Assembly: GCA_946811185.2 (NCBI GenBank)
Contig: OX328113.1
Coordinates: 2,170,001 to 2,234,000 of the forward strand
Direction: 5' to 3'
Origin: Hippopus hippopus
Lineage: Eukaryota > Mollusca > Bivalvia > Cardiida > Cardiidae
DNA length: 64,000 nt
Part shown: positions 18,801-24,853 of the stretch, piece by piece
Layout: each line of letters begins with the position of its first letter
How positions within the stretch are numbered: position 1 is the stretch's first letter
Made by a program: the position numbers and the translations under genes
Notes under the pieces: generated by a model
Told to the model about the DNA's origin: nothing
Databases searched by the model: none
What the model saw: the letters and a program-made list of their open reading frames with translations, nothing else

Positions 18801-20658
18801 AGTGAAATGGGGTATGAAGAATTAAACTGGGACGATTTGACCAGACAGTCAGATTCACGCGAAATGATTCGGTAAAACTGTCAATATAACATGGCTGACA
18901 CATTGTAAACCTCCGGCGCTTGATCAGTGAAATAGATAATATTTCTATGTTTTTGCATATCATTTCACCCTTTGCCACACAATTTCTGGTTTAACGACCT
19001 TGGGGAAATGCTTAATGAAAACATTGTGGGAAAAAGGAGAAAATGCTGGTAACCAGCATTTTCTCCTTTTTCCCACAATGTTTTCCATCCCCTTTAAGAT
19101 CAGATACTGATACCATTTATTGGATCACATTTAGTTTGTCGTCTGCAAATGCCATTAATTTGGACAAGTCGAATATTTTGTCGTTTGGTAAAGAGTTAAA
19201 CCATTATCACACGACAAATATTTAGACTTGTCCAAATTGAAAGCATTTGCAGATGACAATTTAAATGAGGTTGAAATACCAAGGGCAAAAAGTAGCCATA
19301 CGGGTCAGCCTGCACGGACTGCGTAGACTGACATTCGTCGATAGTCACTTTTTGAAGATGCATTATGCCATTAAACCCCTTTTTCACATAGCATGGCTCA
19401 GATATACTTTAGTAAAAGATTTACTTAAAGACTTAAAACGACTCAAAAACAATACAATACAATTTATTCAGTATTAAGGCCTGCGGCCTACAAAAATGAA
19501 TAAAATAAAAATACCATAAATTACGTTAATGCACCGATTATGTTGGAAAGCAGCCGGTGGCTTGGATAGAATATTGTGCAGAATAGTGGTAAAAGAAACT
19601 CCGGGAAAGCATGGATCGGTGAACTGACCGCCGCGATATGACTGAAATAATGTTGAAAACGGCGTTAAACACCATACGGTCATTGTTGCTGGAATAGCAA
19701 AAACGGGCAAAGGAGCGTTTATAAGTAAATAAATACAAACGAGCCATGCTGTGTGAAAAAGGAGCCTAATTCATCTGCGAAAAGTATCGACTCAGGTCAG
19801 CCTGCGTAGTCTGCGCAGGCTGACCTGGGCCGAAACTTTTTGCTGTCAATTTTCTGCATGTCAAAGGAGCAGTCTAACTCATAATTCAGTCATTTGTTAG
19901 AGAAAGTGGATTGTATAGATCCCTAATTTGGTGTGATGTCTTGCCTGGTACAATGCATTAGGAAGATGCATTAAGCCCCCTTTTTCCAGAGCATTGCTCA
20001 AATATAAAACCTTTTCCTGCTAAATAAATGAAATGAAACTTTTAAGCCGATAGTATAAAAACTCAAATTTTGCTATTTCAAGGGTATTTTTTGAGGACAG
20101 TAATATCCTTATCGGACAGTGTAGATCAAAGATCAGACTGCACGTTCTGTGCAGTCTGATCTTGATCTATACTGTCCGCAAAAGATCCTGGAGTCGCTTA
20201 TAAGTAAGTAAGTACAAAAATCAGTCCTTATCATACTAAATAAATGAAATGAAACTTTTAAGCCGATAGTACAAACCTTTATTTCACTATTTCAAAGGTA
20301 TTTTTGAGGATGATATGTCCTTATCGGACAGTGTAGATCAACGATCAGACTGCACAGAGCTTTTAAGCCGATAATACAAACCTATATTTTACTATTTCAA
20401 AGGTATTTTTGAGGATGATATGTCCCTATCGGTCAGTGTAGATCAAAGATCAGACTGCACGTTCTGTGCAGTCTGATCTTGATCTATACTGTCCGCAAAA
20501 GGTCAGTGAGTCGCGCTTACCAGCTTAATGATTAAACAAAAAAAAAAAAATGATAATGCACCTACCTTCATTTTCGTTCGTTGTTCCCGGGCCAACAGGG
20601 GTACATGTGAAGGCCTGGATTTGTTTTTCTCACGTTGTGCAGTGTCCGAAATGGTCAT
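4861..20658 (-). CDS. HVCN1-like: Voltage-gated proton channel, Hv1/HVCN1 family (whole gene, 8-exon model)
   Basis: The model is spliced (20658-20566, 16696-16605, 16464-16340, 15010-14679, 9954-9901, 9483-9345, 8221-8106, 5055-4861) and gives about 381 residues. Hv1 proteins are four-helix voltage-sensor domains that conduct protons outward across membranes and dimerise through a C-terminal coiled coil. Seen: S1 with DCILVLGELILDI at residues 87-99, where D87 matches the human D112 selectivity aspartate; S2 SIAILGILFLENLVKIF, with E214 and K218 matching human E153 and K157; S3 with E232, D235 and D246 matching E171, D174 and D185; S4 WRVIRVVN; then a charged heptad-like helix. H201 matches the zinc-binding H140, but the H193 equivalent is missing. 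All exon 2-7 junctions are in phase with GT/AG sites. Odd points are V269 in place of the first S4 arginine and an S1-S2 linker of nearly 100 residues. The family call is firm. Exons 1 and 8 are inferred. Confidence 0.88.
5064..5522. other. Unassigned, with a shared 40-bp fragment at the end
   Basis: AAGTAGGTCAAAAGCCAGCG at about 5468-5487 recurs near 59800-59819. The rest shows no gene or family. Confidence 0.45.
5523..5699 (-). mobile_element. SINE-A, head missing
   Basis: It has a (GATT)n tail, GTATGGTGTTTAACGCCG and the shared core, and stops at CGAAACAATGGTCAG before the tRNA-like head. Confidence 0.75.
5780..5870. mobile_element. MITE-5 fragment
   Basis: AGGCTGATCCGAGAAGACA, TTTGACGCAAATGTCCGAAT and TTTTCACGTGCTGCAGGCC match one end of MITE-5. 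Confidence 0.65.
5922..6136 (-). mobile_element. MITE-4 palindrome
   Basis: GGGATTCGTGTAACATCGCC is mirrored by GGCGATGTTACACGAATTCC, with GGCTAAGACTCGGGTAATCC arms. The centre (GATGCTGGTTCCCCGCATCG) is inverted relative to the other three copies. Confidence 0.85.
6413..6718. mobile_element. Long-TIR element (about 110-bp arms)
   Basis: Outer AGGCCAAAAT and ATTTTGGCCT, then ATTTAAATCATACCATTTAA and GTGTGGTCGGTCC, appear in inverted order at both ends. Half-copies form the array at 51.1-51.7 kb. Confidence 0.75.
6728..6938 (+). mobile_element. MITE-4 palindrome bounded by TTAA
   Basis: It begins TTAAGGATATGGCACCCTAA and ends TTAGGGTGCCCTATCCTTAA-like (here with substitutions). The arms include CGGCTAAGACTCGGGTAATC. 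Confidence 0.85.
6939..7365. other. Unassigned AT-rich DNA
   Basis: A 50-bp stretch at about 6947-7002 resembles 6346-6402 (GATCCGTTTC, AACTGCATTCTTC), so an older repeat probably surrounded the 6.4-6.9 kb elements. No gene is seen. Confidence 0.4.
7366..7600 (+). mobile_element. MITE-1
   Basis: It has TACTCTGTGAAAAGTGAATGC, a GTCAGCCTGCGCAATTCGCG hairpin and a degraded right end (TTCCTAGAGCACC). Confidence 0.7.
7709..8095. repeat. Compound trinucleotide microsatellite (ATC/GTC/AAC)n
   Basis: About 390 bp consist almost only of ATC, ATT, GTC, ACC and AAC triplets. It begins within ten bases of the last unique base of Hv1-like exon 7 and is read in frame as Met/Thr/Leu until 7701. Confidence 0.95.
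8106..8221 (-). CDS. HVCN1-like: Hv1-like exon 7 (C-terminal coiled coil)
   Basis: The acceptor TCTCCCTTTTTAG is followed by a phase-completing GT, making N-S across the junction. The exon then reads LIVAVLDHEHFQLIMLYMRN and KKISLELEELKSTERRFE. Position and heptad pattern match the cytoplasmic coiled coil that dimerises Hv1. The proposed donor GAG|GTCGGC is a weak match. Without it, the reading frame runs on for 130 codons into the ATG/TTG trinucleotide tract at 7709-8095. Confidence 0.8.
8400..8769. mobile_element. TTAA-bounded MITE with 20-bp terminal inverted repeats
   Basis: The left end TTAAGGTAGTAGACCCGTAA and right end TTACGGGTCCACTACCTTAA are inverted copies with one mismatch. The interior is AT-rich, with AAAGGGAGGTAATTATTATC. 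It lies in the Hv1-like intron 6. Confidence 0.8.
9013..9268 (-). mobile_element. MITE-1
   Basis: GCAAAAGGGGGTTTAATGCA starts the copy, with the CAGGTCAGCCTGCGCGAAAT hairpin at about 9177-9221 and a final CACAGAGCATAGCTCA. Confidence 0.8.
9345..9483 (-). CDS. HVCN1-like: Hv1-like exon 6 (S3 and S4 voltage sensor)
   Basis: The acceptor CACTATTTCAG and the perfect donor AACA|GTAAGT (phase 1) bound the exon. S3 reads VFDAFIVIISFTLDIVFL, with both S3 aspartates conserved. S4 reads ILILSFLVPWRVIRVVNS. Human S4 carries RLWRVAR; here it is VPWRVIR, so the second and third gating arginines and the Trp are kept while the first arginine is Val, followed by a Pro. The S3-S4 loop is three residues longer than in human and has no His, so the second zinc site (H193) is absent. 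Confidence 0.9.
9512..9660. repeat. (GATT/GATC)n simple repeat
   Basis: It is a run of GATTGATT and GATCGATCGATC units with ACCGACCG interruptions, in Hv1-like intron 5. Confidence 0.9.
9820..9853. repeat. (AAC)n microsatellite
   Basis: Eleven ACA/AAC triplets lie between exons 5 and 6 of the Hv1-like gene. Confidence 0.9.
9901..9954 (-). CDS. HVCN1-like: Hv1-like exon 5 (end of S2 to S2-S3 loop)
   Basis: This 54-nt exon has a textbook acceptor (TTTCTTTTCGCAG) and donor (GAG|GTACGT), both in phase 0. It encodes NLVKIFCAGLAFLSNKLE. It aligns with human IIFKLFVFRLEFFHHKFE, with the S2 lysine (K157 equivalent) and the pre-S3 glutamate (E171 equivalent) conserved. It is too short to stand out as an open reading frame and was found by following the S2-S3 alignment. 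Confidence 0.88.
10009..10872. mobile_element. MITE-3 with internally amplified ~158-bp core
   Basis: It starts TTTAACCCTTTAACAAAATT. The ACATTGTGGGAAAAG core recurs at 10114, 10271, 10429 and 10589, each with a CACAATGTTT partner and a GGGTCGTTAAAA spacer, then a fifth degraded unit. Confidence 0.75.
10873..11222. other. Unassigned intronic DNA
   Basis: I see no repeat family or coding signal, apart from CACGTG-type short palindromes near 10946-10980. Confidence 0.35.
11223..11395. repeat. Degenerate ~30-bp minisatellite
   Basis: GACATTCCTTGTGG, ATCATTTACCTGAC and GTGTGGATCTTTTGCC alternate about five times. Confidence 0.7.
11595..12433 (+). mobile_element. MITE-1 split by a long-TIR insertion
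   Basis: The left half (CTCTGTGAAAAGTGGGCTTA, hairpin at about 11645-11680) ends near 11711. The right half resumes near 12297 (CCAGTCTACCTTATGATTCA) and ends CACAGAGCATGG. Confidence 0.8.
11712..12296. mobile_element. Fold-back element with ~120-bp inverted ends
   Basis: ACTCCCGATTCGGGGTCTAG through GGCATCTTTTCAAACGG (to 11840) is repeated inverted from CCGTTTGAAAAGATGCCGG (12171) to CCGAATCGGGAGT. An extra inverted pair, TGTTAGATAAATGATTA, lies inside. No ORF is present. Confidence 0.85.
12437..12652 (+). mobile_element. MITE-2
   Basis: TTAACCCTTAGGCTGCTAAG starts it, with a GGACAGCGTAGATC hairpin and a TGGCAGGTTAAGAGTCAA end. Confidence 0.8.
12664..12920 (+). mobile_element. MITE-1, ending in a C tract
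   Basis: TTCTGTGAAAAGGGGACTTC, a weakened hairpin, and GATGCATTAAACCCC running into a poly-C tract. Confidence 0.75.
13090..13310 (-). mobile_element. MITE-1
   Basis: GCCATGCTCTGGCAGAAGG starts it and ACAGAGCAGGGCTCATTT ends it. The hairpin is mostly deleted. Confidence 0.7.
13360..13515. mobile_element. MITE-3 fragment
   Basis: ACATTGTAGGAAAAGGAGAA is mirrored by TTCTTCTTTTCCCACAATGT, then TAGTCGTCTGCAAATAC. The ends are worn. Confidence 0.65.
13520..13732 (-). mobile_element. MITE-2
   Basis: It holds a GGATAGTGTAGATTAAAG hairpin and a GAGTCGCGTTAAGCAACC end before AGAGTTAA. Confidence 0.75.
13761..13979 (+). mobile_element. MITE-4 palindrome bounded by TTAA
   Basis: It runs from TTAAGGATAGGGTACCCTAA to TTAGGGTGCCCTATCCTTAA. 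The arms pair nearly base for base except for the asymmetric centre (GAACCAGAGTGTATCGGCCG). Confidence 0.9.
14142..14590. mobile_element. Element with ~40-bp inverted ends beside Hv1-like exon 4
   Basis: CTGGTTATTACTCGAACAAA and TTGACATGAAATAAACGACC are mirrored by AGAGGTCAATTTCATGTCAT and TTGTTCGAGTAATACCAG. The interior is unique. Confidence 0.7.
14679..15010 (-). CDS. HVCN1-like: Hv1-like exon 4 (extended S1-S2 extracellular linker and S2)
   Basis: The acceptor GTTACATCAG and donor TTAGAG|GTAACA bound 332 nt. The first 90-odd residues are a hydrophilic linker with the sequon NTS (N151), the basic clusters HRKRR and KEKAKKAHAH, and two cysteines besides (C148, C166). S2 follows as AHGMHKASIAILGILFLE. 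H201 sits at the human zinc-site H140 position, and E214 at the E153 charge-transfer position. The human residue F150 is Leu here. The equivalent human linker is only about a dozen residues, so this loop is unusually long. Confidence 0.88.
15136..15337 (-). mobile_element. MITE-2
   Basis: CTCTTAACCTGCTGTATAAA starts it, with a hairpin at about 15233-15301 and a GTCGCGCTAACCAGCCTCAA end. Confidence 0.8.
15338..15475 (+). mobile_element. MITE-1 fragment
   Basis: AAAAAGTATCGACCCATGTC, then AAGGACCATTCCACTTC and ATCTAGATTTTAGACAAAAT match the inside of MITE-1. The ends and hairpin are lost. Confidence 0.6.
15480..15720. mobile_element. Rearranged SINE-A pieces
   Basis: An antisense core piece (CCAAGCCATTGGCTGCTTTC) abuts a plus-strand head (CCCGGTAGCTCAGTCGGTAG, GGTTCGATCCCTGG). 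An antisense head scrap (CGACTGAGCTACGGGGGC) ends it. Confidence 0.7.
15721..16332 (-). repeat. CTCACCTGAG-family repeat, split by a SINE
   Basis: CCTCTAGAATGCACAC, GACCTACTTTTTGACCTGAC and a final CTCAGGTGAGCTAAAAATAA match the reverse of the 38.5 kb copy. It ends just beyond the donor of Hv1-like exon 3. Confidence 0.7.
15837..15998 (+). mobile_element. 5'-truncated SINE-A with 12-bp target duplication
   Basis: Only the 3' half is present (TGTGGGAAAGCAGCCAGTGG to the CAAT tail). TTAAGCTGACAT occurs on both sides (15825-15836 and 15999-16010). Confidence 0.88.
16340..16464 (-). CDS. HVCN1-like: Hv1-like exon 3 (S1 helix)
   Basis: The acceptor TTTTTTTCAG begins the exon and CGAG|GTACTG ends it. 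It encodes FRRKGSKLLHTKHVLMAV, then VVLNLVDCILVLGELILDI. It aligns without gaps with human Hv1 FRGMLRKLFSSHRF through the S1 helix. The Asp of VDCILV is the selectivity-filter position (human D112), and the following Glu and Asp match E119 and D123. Just past the donor, the intron is an antisense copy of the CTCACCTGAG repeat. Confidence 0.9.
16605..16696 (-). CDS. HVCN1-like: Hv1-like exon 2 (charged N-terminal linker)
   Basis: The acceptor TTTAATATCCAG is followed by 92 nt encoding NQDEESKAVESRLEAKLAEE and on to SKPLPKSKLA, then the donor CACG|GTAAGC in phase 2. Joining the leftover CG to the first G of exon 3 gives Arg and leads into FRRKGSKLL. The segment is cytoplasmic, strongly charged and likely helical, and immediately precedes S1. 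Confidence comes from the perfect phase match and the consensus donor. Confidence 0.75.
16840..17345. repeat. GC-rich 41-bp minisatellite
   Basis: The unit GAGCTGCACGGCCGTACATG plus ACACTGGCCGGCCTCGATAC recurs about 10-12 times with drift. It sits in the putative Hv1-like intron 1. A related scrap lies at 17540-17650. Confidence 0.85.
17346..18055. other. Unassigned, with an A-rich/AAAG simple repeat
   Basis: The unique sequence is followed by poly-A and (GAAA)n at about 17977-18024. No exon is recognised. Confidence 0.4.
18060..18815. repeat. Degenerate CTACG-rich element with inverted ends
   Basis: Short units such as GCTACGCTTCT, ACTACGCTTT and GGCGCTTTC recur irregularly. ATTCTACTGGGC at the left is mirrored by GCCCAGTGAAAT at the right. 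Confidence 0.65.
18964..19199. mobile_element. MITE-3
   Basis: CACCCTTTGCCACACAATTT starts it, with a perfect hairpin GTGGGAAAAAGGAGAAAATG/CATTTTCTCCTTTTTCCCAC and GGTAAAGAGTTAA at the end. Confidence 0.85.
19200..19405 (-). mobile_element. MITE-3 scrap followed by MITE-1 fragment
   Basis: CCAAATTGAAAGCATTTGCA (MITE-3) is followed by a GTCAGCCTGCACGGACTGCG hairpin and TTTTTCACATAGCATGGCTC (MITE-1). Confidence 0.65.
19537..19684 (+). mobile_element. 5'-truncated SINE-A
   Basis: It runs from ATGTTGGAAAGCAGCCGGTG to GGCGTTAAACACCATACGG. The head is missing. Confidence 0.75.
19743..20003 (+). mobile_element. MITE-1
   Basis: CCATGCTGTGTGAAAAAGGA, hairpin GTCAGCCTGCGTAGTCTGCG and CCAGAGCATTGCTCAAATA. 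Confidence 0.85.
20005..20530 (-). mobile_element. Three MITE-2 copies in a row
   Basis: Complete copy at about 20008-20195, a truncated copy at 20225-20360 joined within the hairpin to a third copy ending GTCGCGCTTACCAGCTTAAT. The repeated TTTTAAGCCGATA shows the joins. It abuts the putative Hv1-like exon 1. Confidence 0.8.
20566..20658 (-). CDS. HVCN1-like: Hv1-like exon 1 (putative N-terminal exon)
   Basis: The exon runs from an ATG with A at -3 (start MTISDTAQREK) to LLAREQRTKMK, followed by the donor AAG|GTAGGT in phase 0. This matches the phase-0 acceptor of exon 2. The peptide is basic and polar, as expected for the cytoplasmic N-terminus of Hv1, but N-termini are not conserved in this family, so homology cannot confirm it. 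An in-frame upstream ATG at 20796 lies inside the end of a MITE-1 copy and is less likely to be the start. The intron to exon 2 would be 3.9 kb. Confidence 0.5.
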
Positions 20659-20788
20659 CTTAATATGGTCAATTAGAGAAAGCGATACTGGCCGCTTGAG
20701 TGACCAGCTATTGTGTACCTTTGTGTTAGAGTGTTGAAGGTTGGACTCGCTTATTTTGGTTGGACCAGAGAGAAAGTTATAAAAAGAA

Positions 20789-21195
20789 TGGGCCATGCTG
20801 TGTGAAAAAGGGGCTTAATGCATCTGCAAAAAGTGTCGATTTATGTCAGCCTGCGCTGTTAGAACCACTTTTGTAATAAAACGGATATTTCATTATGTAT
20901 CCATATTGAAGTACATGGGTGAATACTAAAAGAATATAGCGAAGTTGAAAATTTTGTTACGAATATTCGTTTTATTACAAAAGTGGTTCTAACACAGAGC
21001 AGTCCACGAGGGCTGACATGAGTCGGAAACTTTTTGCTATTGGTCAATTTTTCTGTATGTCCAAGGATCAGTCTACCTCATGATTCAGTCGGTATGAGAC
21101 AAAGTAGATTTTAGGGATCCATAATTATGTGATAACTTGCTTGGTACGATCCCTCACGGATATGCATTAAAACCCCATTTACCTTACCACGGCTC
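20789..21195 (+). mobile_element. MITE-1 interrupted by a 138-bp element
   Basis: The left half ends GTCAGCCTGCGC at 20856 and the right half resumes at about 20995, reaching TGCATTAAAACCCCATT. Confidence 0.8.
20857..20994. mobile_element. 138-bp element with perfect 27-bp terminal inverted repeats
   Basis: TGTTAGAACCACTTTTGTAA opens the left repeat (20857-20883), and its exact inverse ends TTACAAAAGTGGTTCTAACA (20968-20994). Pairing continues for several more bases with mismatches. Confidence 0.88.
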
Positions 21196-21340
21196 ATGCA
21201 TATACGTTTATACTGAAGTAGGGAGTCATAAAATATTGCGTAAGAGGGTTAGGTAATTCATTTATTTTTGGTCAAATCGTTTTATTTTGGGGGGGGGGGG
21301 TTGAAAAATTCGAATTCCCAAGTTTAAATCATCCAGAAAA

Positions 21341-21571
21341 TTAACATGTTACCAAACGACAAAATTTTGGTCCAGACCAAACTGAAAGCTTTTGCAGAAG
21401 GCAAAATAAATGTAGGTCAAATGATGAATTTTGATGTCTTTGATAGGGTAAAAAACATTGTGGAAAAAGGAGAAAATGCTGGTTACCAGCATTTTCTCCT
21501 TTTCCCTCAATGTTTTCAAGAGCCTTTTTTTCAGGATCGTTAAAACTCGAGATTGTGTGGTAAATAGTTAA
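21341..21571. mobile_element. MITE-3 bounded by TTAA
   Basis: TTAACATGTTACCAAACGAC starts it, with hairpin GGAGAAAATGCTGGTTACC and a GGTAAATAGTTAA end. Confidence 0.85.
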
Positions 21572-21798
21572 TACACGATTACAAGTGGAAACAACGTGGA
21601 AAATGGCAAAAAACCCTTGCTTGGCAGCAGCAACTTTTTGTTTCAACCACAGTGTTAAGAGCCGCCAATCTGGTTACCAACATTTTCTCCTTTTCCCTCA
21701 ATGCTTCAGTGATTTTTTTACAATTTGCTATAAGTGAGTCCTGGGACTCGCTGGGATGAAAAACTATGAGTCTGAAACCAACTTTACGAGTCCCACCT
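21572..21798. mobile_element. MITE-3 fragments
   Basis: CTGGTTACCAACATTTTCTC and TTCCCTCAATGCTTCA are partial core pieces within otherwise unassigned sequence. Confidence 0.45.
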
Positions 21799-22037
21799 TT
21801 TAACTCATTACCAAACGGCAAAATTTTAGGTTTGTCCAAATCGAAAGCATTAACAGACGACAAAATAAAAGTTATTGAAGTTATTGAAGATTTAGAATTC
21901 GTTTTTAGAAGGGTAGAAAACATTGTCGGAAAAAGAGAAAATGCTGGTTACCAGCATTTTCTCCTTTTCCCACAATGTTTTCTAAAGGCTTCTTTCTCAG
22001 AGGCGTCAAAATTAGGGATCGTGTGGTAATGAGTTAA
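21799..22037. mobile_element. MITE-3 bounded by TTAA
   Basis: TTAACTCATTACCAAACGGC starts it, with a strong hairpin at about 21924-21984 and a GGTAATGAGTTAA end. Confidence 0.87.
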
Positions 22038-22132
22038 ACCCCATTTTAAAAAAAATATTGTTCAAATTGTTAAAAAATCTGTATGGTCTGATTTATGAAT
22101 TGTCTGTCATGAATTCTCTTCACTTTCGTAAG

Positions 22133-22360
22133 TTAGCCAACTAAAAAGTTTAAGCCAGTGTGACTTGAATTCTCTCGGTTTCGAACTGGCCGGGGCCGAA
22201 TCCACGCCGATTGAACTGCCGATGATTTCTCATTATTCTCGACATTTTTATCGGTATGTAAGTCACTATGAATCGGCAGGTCAGACTCTTGTGATTTCGT
22301 AAACAAACTAGTTAAAGTTTGTTGTTTGTGATCGGATTTTGCCTTCTTTTTTGGTGGCAT
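22133..22360 (-). CDS. Hypothetical short ORF or first exon with a PIP-box-like start
   Basis: The frame encodes 75 residues starting MPPKKKAKSDHKQQTLTSLF, then a polar Ser/Glu-rich stretch. The basic start with QQTLTSLF resembles the N-termini of PCNA-binding proteins and of hAT/ZMYM-type transposon proteins. No downstream exon or transposase domain was found, as the DNA beyond is MITE-3. It may be a stranded first exon or a chance frame. Confidence 0.25.
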   Translation of the reverse strand: MPPKKKAKSDHKQQTLTSLFTKSQESDLPIHSDLHTDKNVENNEKSSAVQSAWIRPRPVRNRENSSHTGLNFLVG

Positions 22361-22904
22361 TGCTTACGCATTACATCGTTTAGATATAGATCTACGCACT
22401 GGAATTTTTTCGACGAAATGGAAATCGTCTGATGATATCTAAATCGCCCGGGTATAAAAAAGATTCAAAAAGTAATTATTTGCCGATGAGGACATGAAAT
22501 GATAGTTGTTCATTCATATTGACTACAATTTTCTGCAATTAAGTAAGAATATGCCTTGGAGAGGATCTATAACGTACGTGCTGGATGTCGATATTCCGTG
22601 TACCCGAATAAAAAGAAAAACGGAAACCATTCCATAGACTAGATTACTTAGGCTAAAAATAGACCGGAAAATGAAGGTACCAGTCTAAAGTAGAAAAATT
22701 ACCGGTGTTTCGATAGAAAATGTAAACACTGTAATTGATCGGGATCAAACGAAATTTTGCAAAAGGCATTGATATCAAAATCAGTGCGTCTCGAAAATAC
22801 ACATATCTCAAAGTTTTGCGTCCTCGGCAATTTCTTTGCGTCCCTGACGCAGGACGCACAGGTAAATGAAACACTGATGCTTTCAAAAGCAATTTTCATT
22901 AGGG
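22361..22904. other. Unassigned
   Basis: A minus-strand frame at 22699-22899 (SVSFTCASCVRDAKKLP) shows no domain I know. No repeat family is recognised. Confidence 0.35.
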
Positions 22905-23125
22905 TCTAATGATCGTATTTGTCTTTCAAAAGGCAGAGAACGTTGTTAAAAAAGGAGAAAATGCTTGGTACCAGCATTTTCTTCTTTTTCCACATTGTTT
23001 TCAAAAGTCCTTTTCATCAGAGTCAAATGGAGGTATTTGTCTTTGAAAGGGTATACAACATTGCGGGGAAAGATTTTTCTCAAAAGCCTTCTTCAGATCG
23101 TTAAAACACGGAATTGTGGTAAAGA
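22905..23125. mobile_element. MITE-3, partly duplicated core
   Basis: AAAAGGAGAAAATGCTTGGT and ACCAGCATTTTCTTCTTTTT form a hairpin, followed by a second GTCTTTGAAAGGGTATACAA unit. Confidence 0.65.
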
Positions 23126-23378
23126 TTTTAACACCAAAGAATACAACACTGGTTATAAATGTCTTTGCATACGATTGTCAATTTTCACAGGTTTAGGTGT
23201 ATTGAATGGCTGACAGACAATATAACGGTCAAAAGATTGTTTTTCTTTGTTGACGAAGTGCAACTTTTATTGCCAAGTGCATTGTACAGGCAGTATAATA
23301 GATACTCTGGTGGACCGTATTATATCAGGTTTTTGGATCAACAGGGTGCGATGGTGTGTGAATTTGGGTGGATAGAGA

Positions 23379-23499
23379 CAGGGGGGAAGGGAGGGTTAGA
23401 GAGAGAGAGAGAGAAAGAGTGGGGGAGACGGGAGGGAGGGTTAGAGAGGGAGAGAGAGAGGGGAAGGGAGGGTTGGAGAGAGAGCGAGAGAGGGAGGGT

Positions 23500-23537
<38 letters not shown>

Positions 23538-23690
23538 GAGGGAGGGTTTGAGAGAGAGAGGAGAGGAGGGAGGGTTTGAGAGAGAGAGGAGAGGAGGGAG
23601 GGTTTGAGAGAGAGGGGGGGGAGAGAGAGAGGGTGAGAGACAAAGAGAGAGAGGCTGGAGAGAAAGAGAGAGGGGGGATGATGCAGACAG
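23379..23690. repeat. Polypurine (GA)n/(GGGA)n tract
   Basis: About 310 bp of almost pure purine, with GAGGGAGGGTTTGAGAGAGA subunits repeated three times. Confidence 0.95.
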
Positions 23691-23912
23691 ACTGAGTTGT
23701 TGAAAACGGCGTCAACGCCAATCGAAGTTCTATCAGCAAATGTTTTGTTTTGTTTTGTCCTAAAAATTTGAACGTTTGGTCCGACCGAGCTGAATAAAAC
23801 TATACGTATTTGTTGTGGTGGGGAACACGTGTACAAATATCACACTTTACGAAGGTTGGCATGTTTTCATGGAAGTCGGCAGACTTCGATTAATTCTTTA
23901 ATTTTTTAAATT

Positions 23913-24140
23913 TTAACCCTTTACCATATAATCCCGCGTTTTAAAAACCCTGAGAAAGAAAGATTCTGAAAACATCGTGGGAAAAAGGAGAAAATGCTGG
24001 TAACCAGCATTTTCTCCTTTTCCTACGATGTTCTCTTACCTTTCATAAAAAAAAAAATAATTTAAACCATTAACTAACTTGTCTGCAAATGCTTTCAATT
24101 CAGACAAATTGTAAAATTTTTTTCGTGCGGAAAGAGTTAA
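23913..24140. mobile_element. MITE-3 bounded by TTAA
   Basis: TTAACCCTTTACCATATAAT starts it, with a perfect hairpin around GCTGGTAACCAGC and AAAGAGTTAA at the end. A second scrap continues to about 24360. Confidence 0.85.
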
Positions 24141-24386
24141 CCATGATTAGCAGCATTTTCTTCATTTCCCTTAATTTTTCTTACAAATCAGAAAACTTTA
24201 GTTAATTTGTATTGATTTCGGATTTGTCGATTGCAGATGCCTTCAAATCCCAAGGGTACTAAAACTGATCTTTTGTGAAAGGCTGAACTAGATGACAGAA
24301 TTTTAAACGTATCCAAATTGAAAGCATTTGCAGACGACAAATTAAATGTGGTTCAAGAAAGGGGACTAATCTCTGACACGGAGCGC

Positions 24387-24696
24387 CAAGCCCCGGTAAG
24401 GTCAGTCGGTAGCGTGCAGGACTTGAGAACATGGGGGTCGCTGCTTCGATACCTGGCTCGGCCAATTTCTTTACGAGGACTGATGATAGTCAGTGCGACA
24501 GAATTCATTCCTCTCCCACAGCTGACCATTGTTTCGATGATGGTTATGTGGGAAAGCAGCAAGTGGCTTGGAAAGAAAATTCCGCGGAGTACTGGTAACA
24601 GACGCTCCAGGAAAGCATGGATAGGTGCATTGGCCCCCGCGATATAACCGAAATAATGTTGAAAACGGCGTTAAACATCATACAATCAATCAATCT
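24387..24696 (+). mobile_element. SINE-A, full length
   Basis: Head CCCCGGTAAGGTCAGTCGGT, core ATGATAGTCAGTGCGACAG, shared 3' domain and a CAATCAATCAAT tail. Confidence 0.87.
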
Positions 24697-24853
24697 CTGA
24701 CTCGAAGAAAAATCATTTCGAAAACCGAGAGAAAAAAAAAAATCGCCGTGTACGAGCCTTGCCCCCGCATTCTCCATCTCCCAAGATATTTTAAAACGCT
24801 CCCTCTGTCAGGGTGACATGGACACCAGAGAAGTTTGTAGACGTTTAATGAAT

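Noticed and set aside
20503..20796. Earlier in-frame ATG at 20796 as the Hv1-like start
   Set aside because: It lies in the MITE-1 end motif, and the intervening residues look like 5' UTR. The ATG at 20658 has better context.
23159..23836. Long frames on both strands through 23.2-23.8 kb
   Set aside because: They arise from the (GA)n/(CT)n purine tract.
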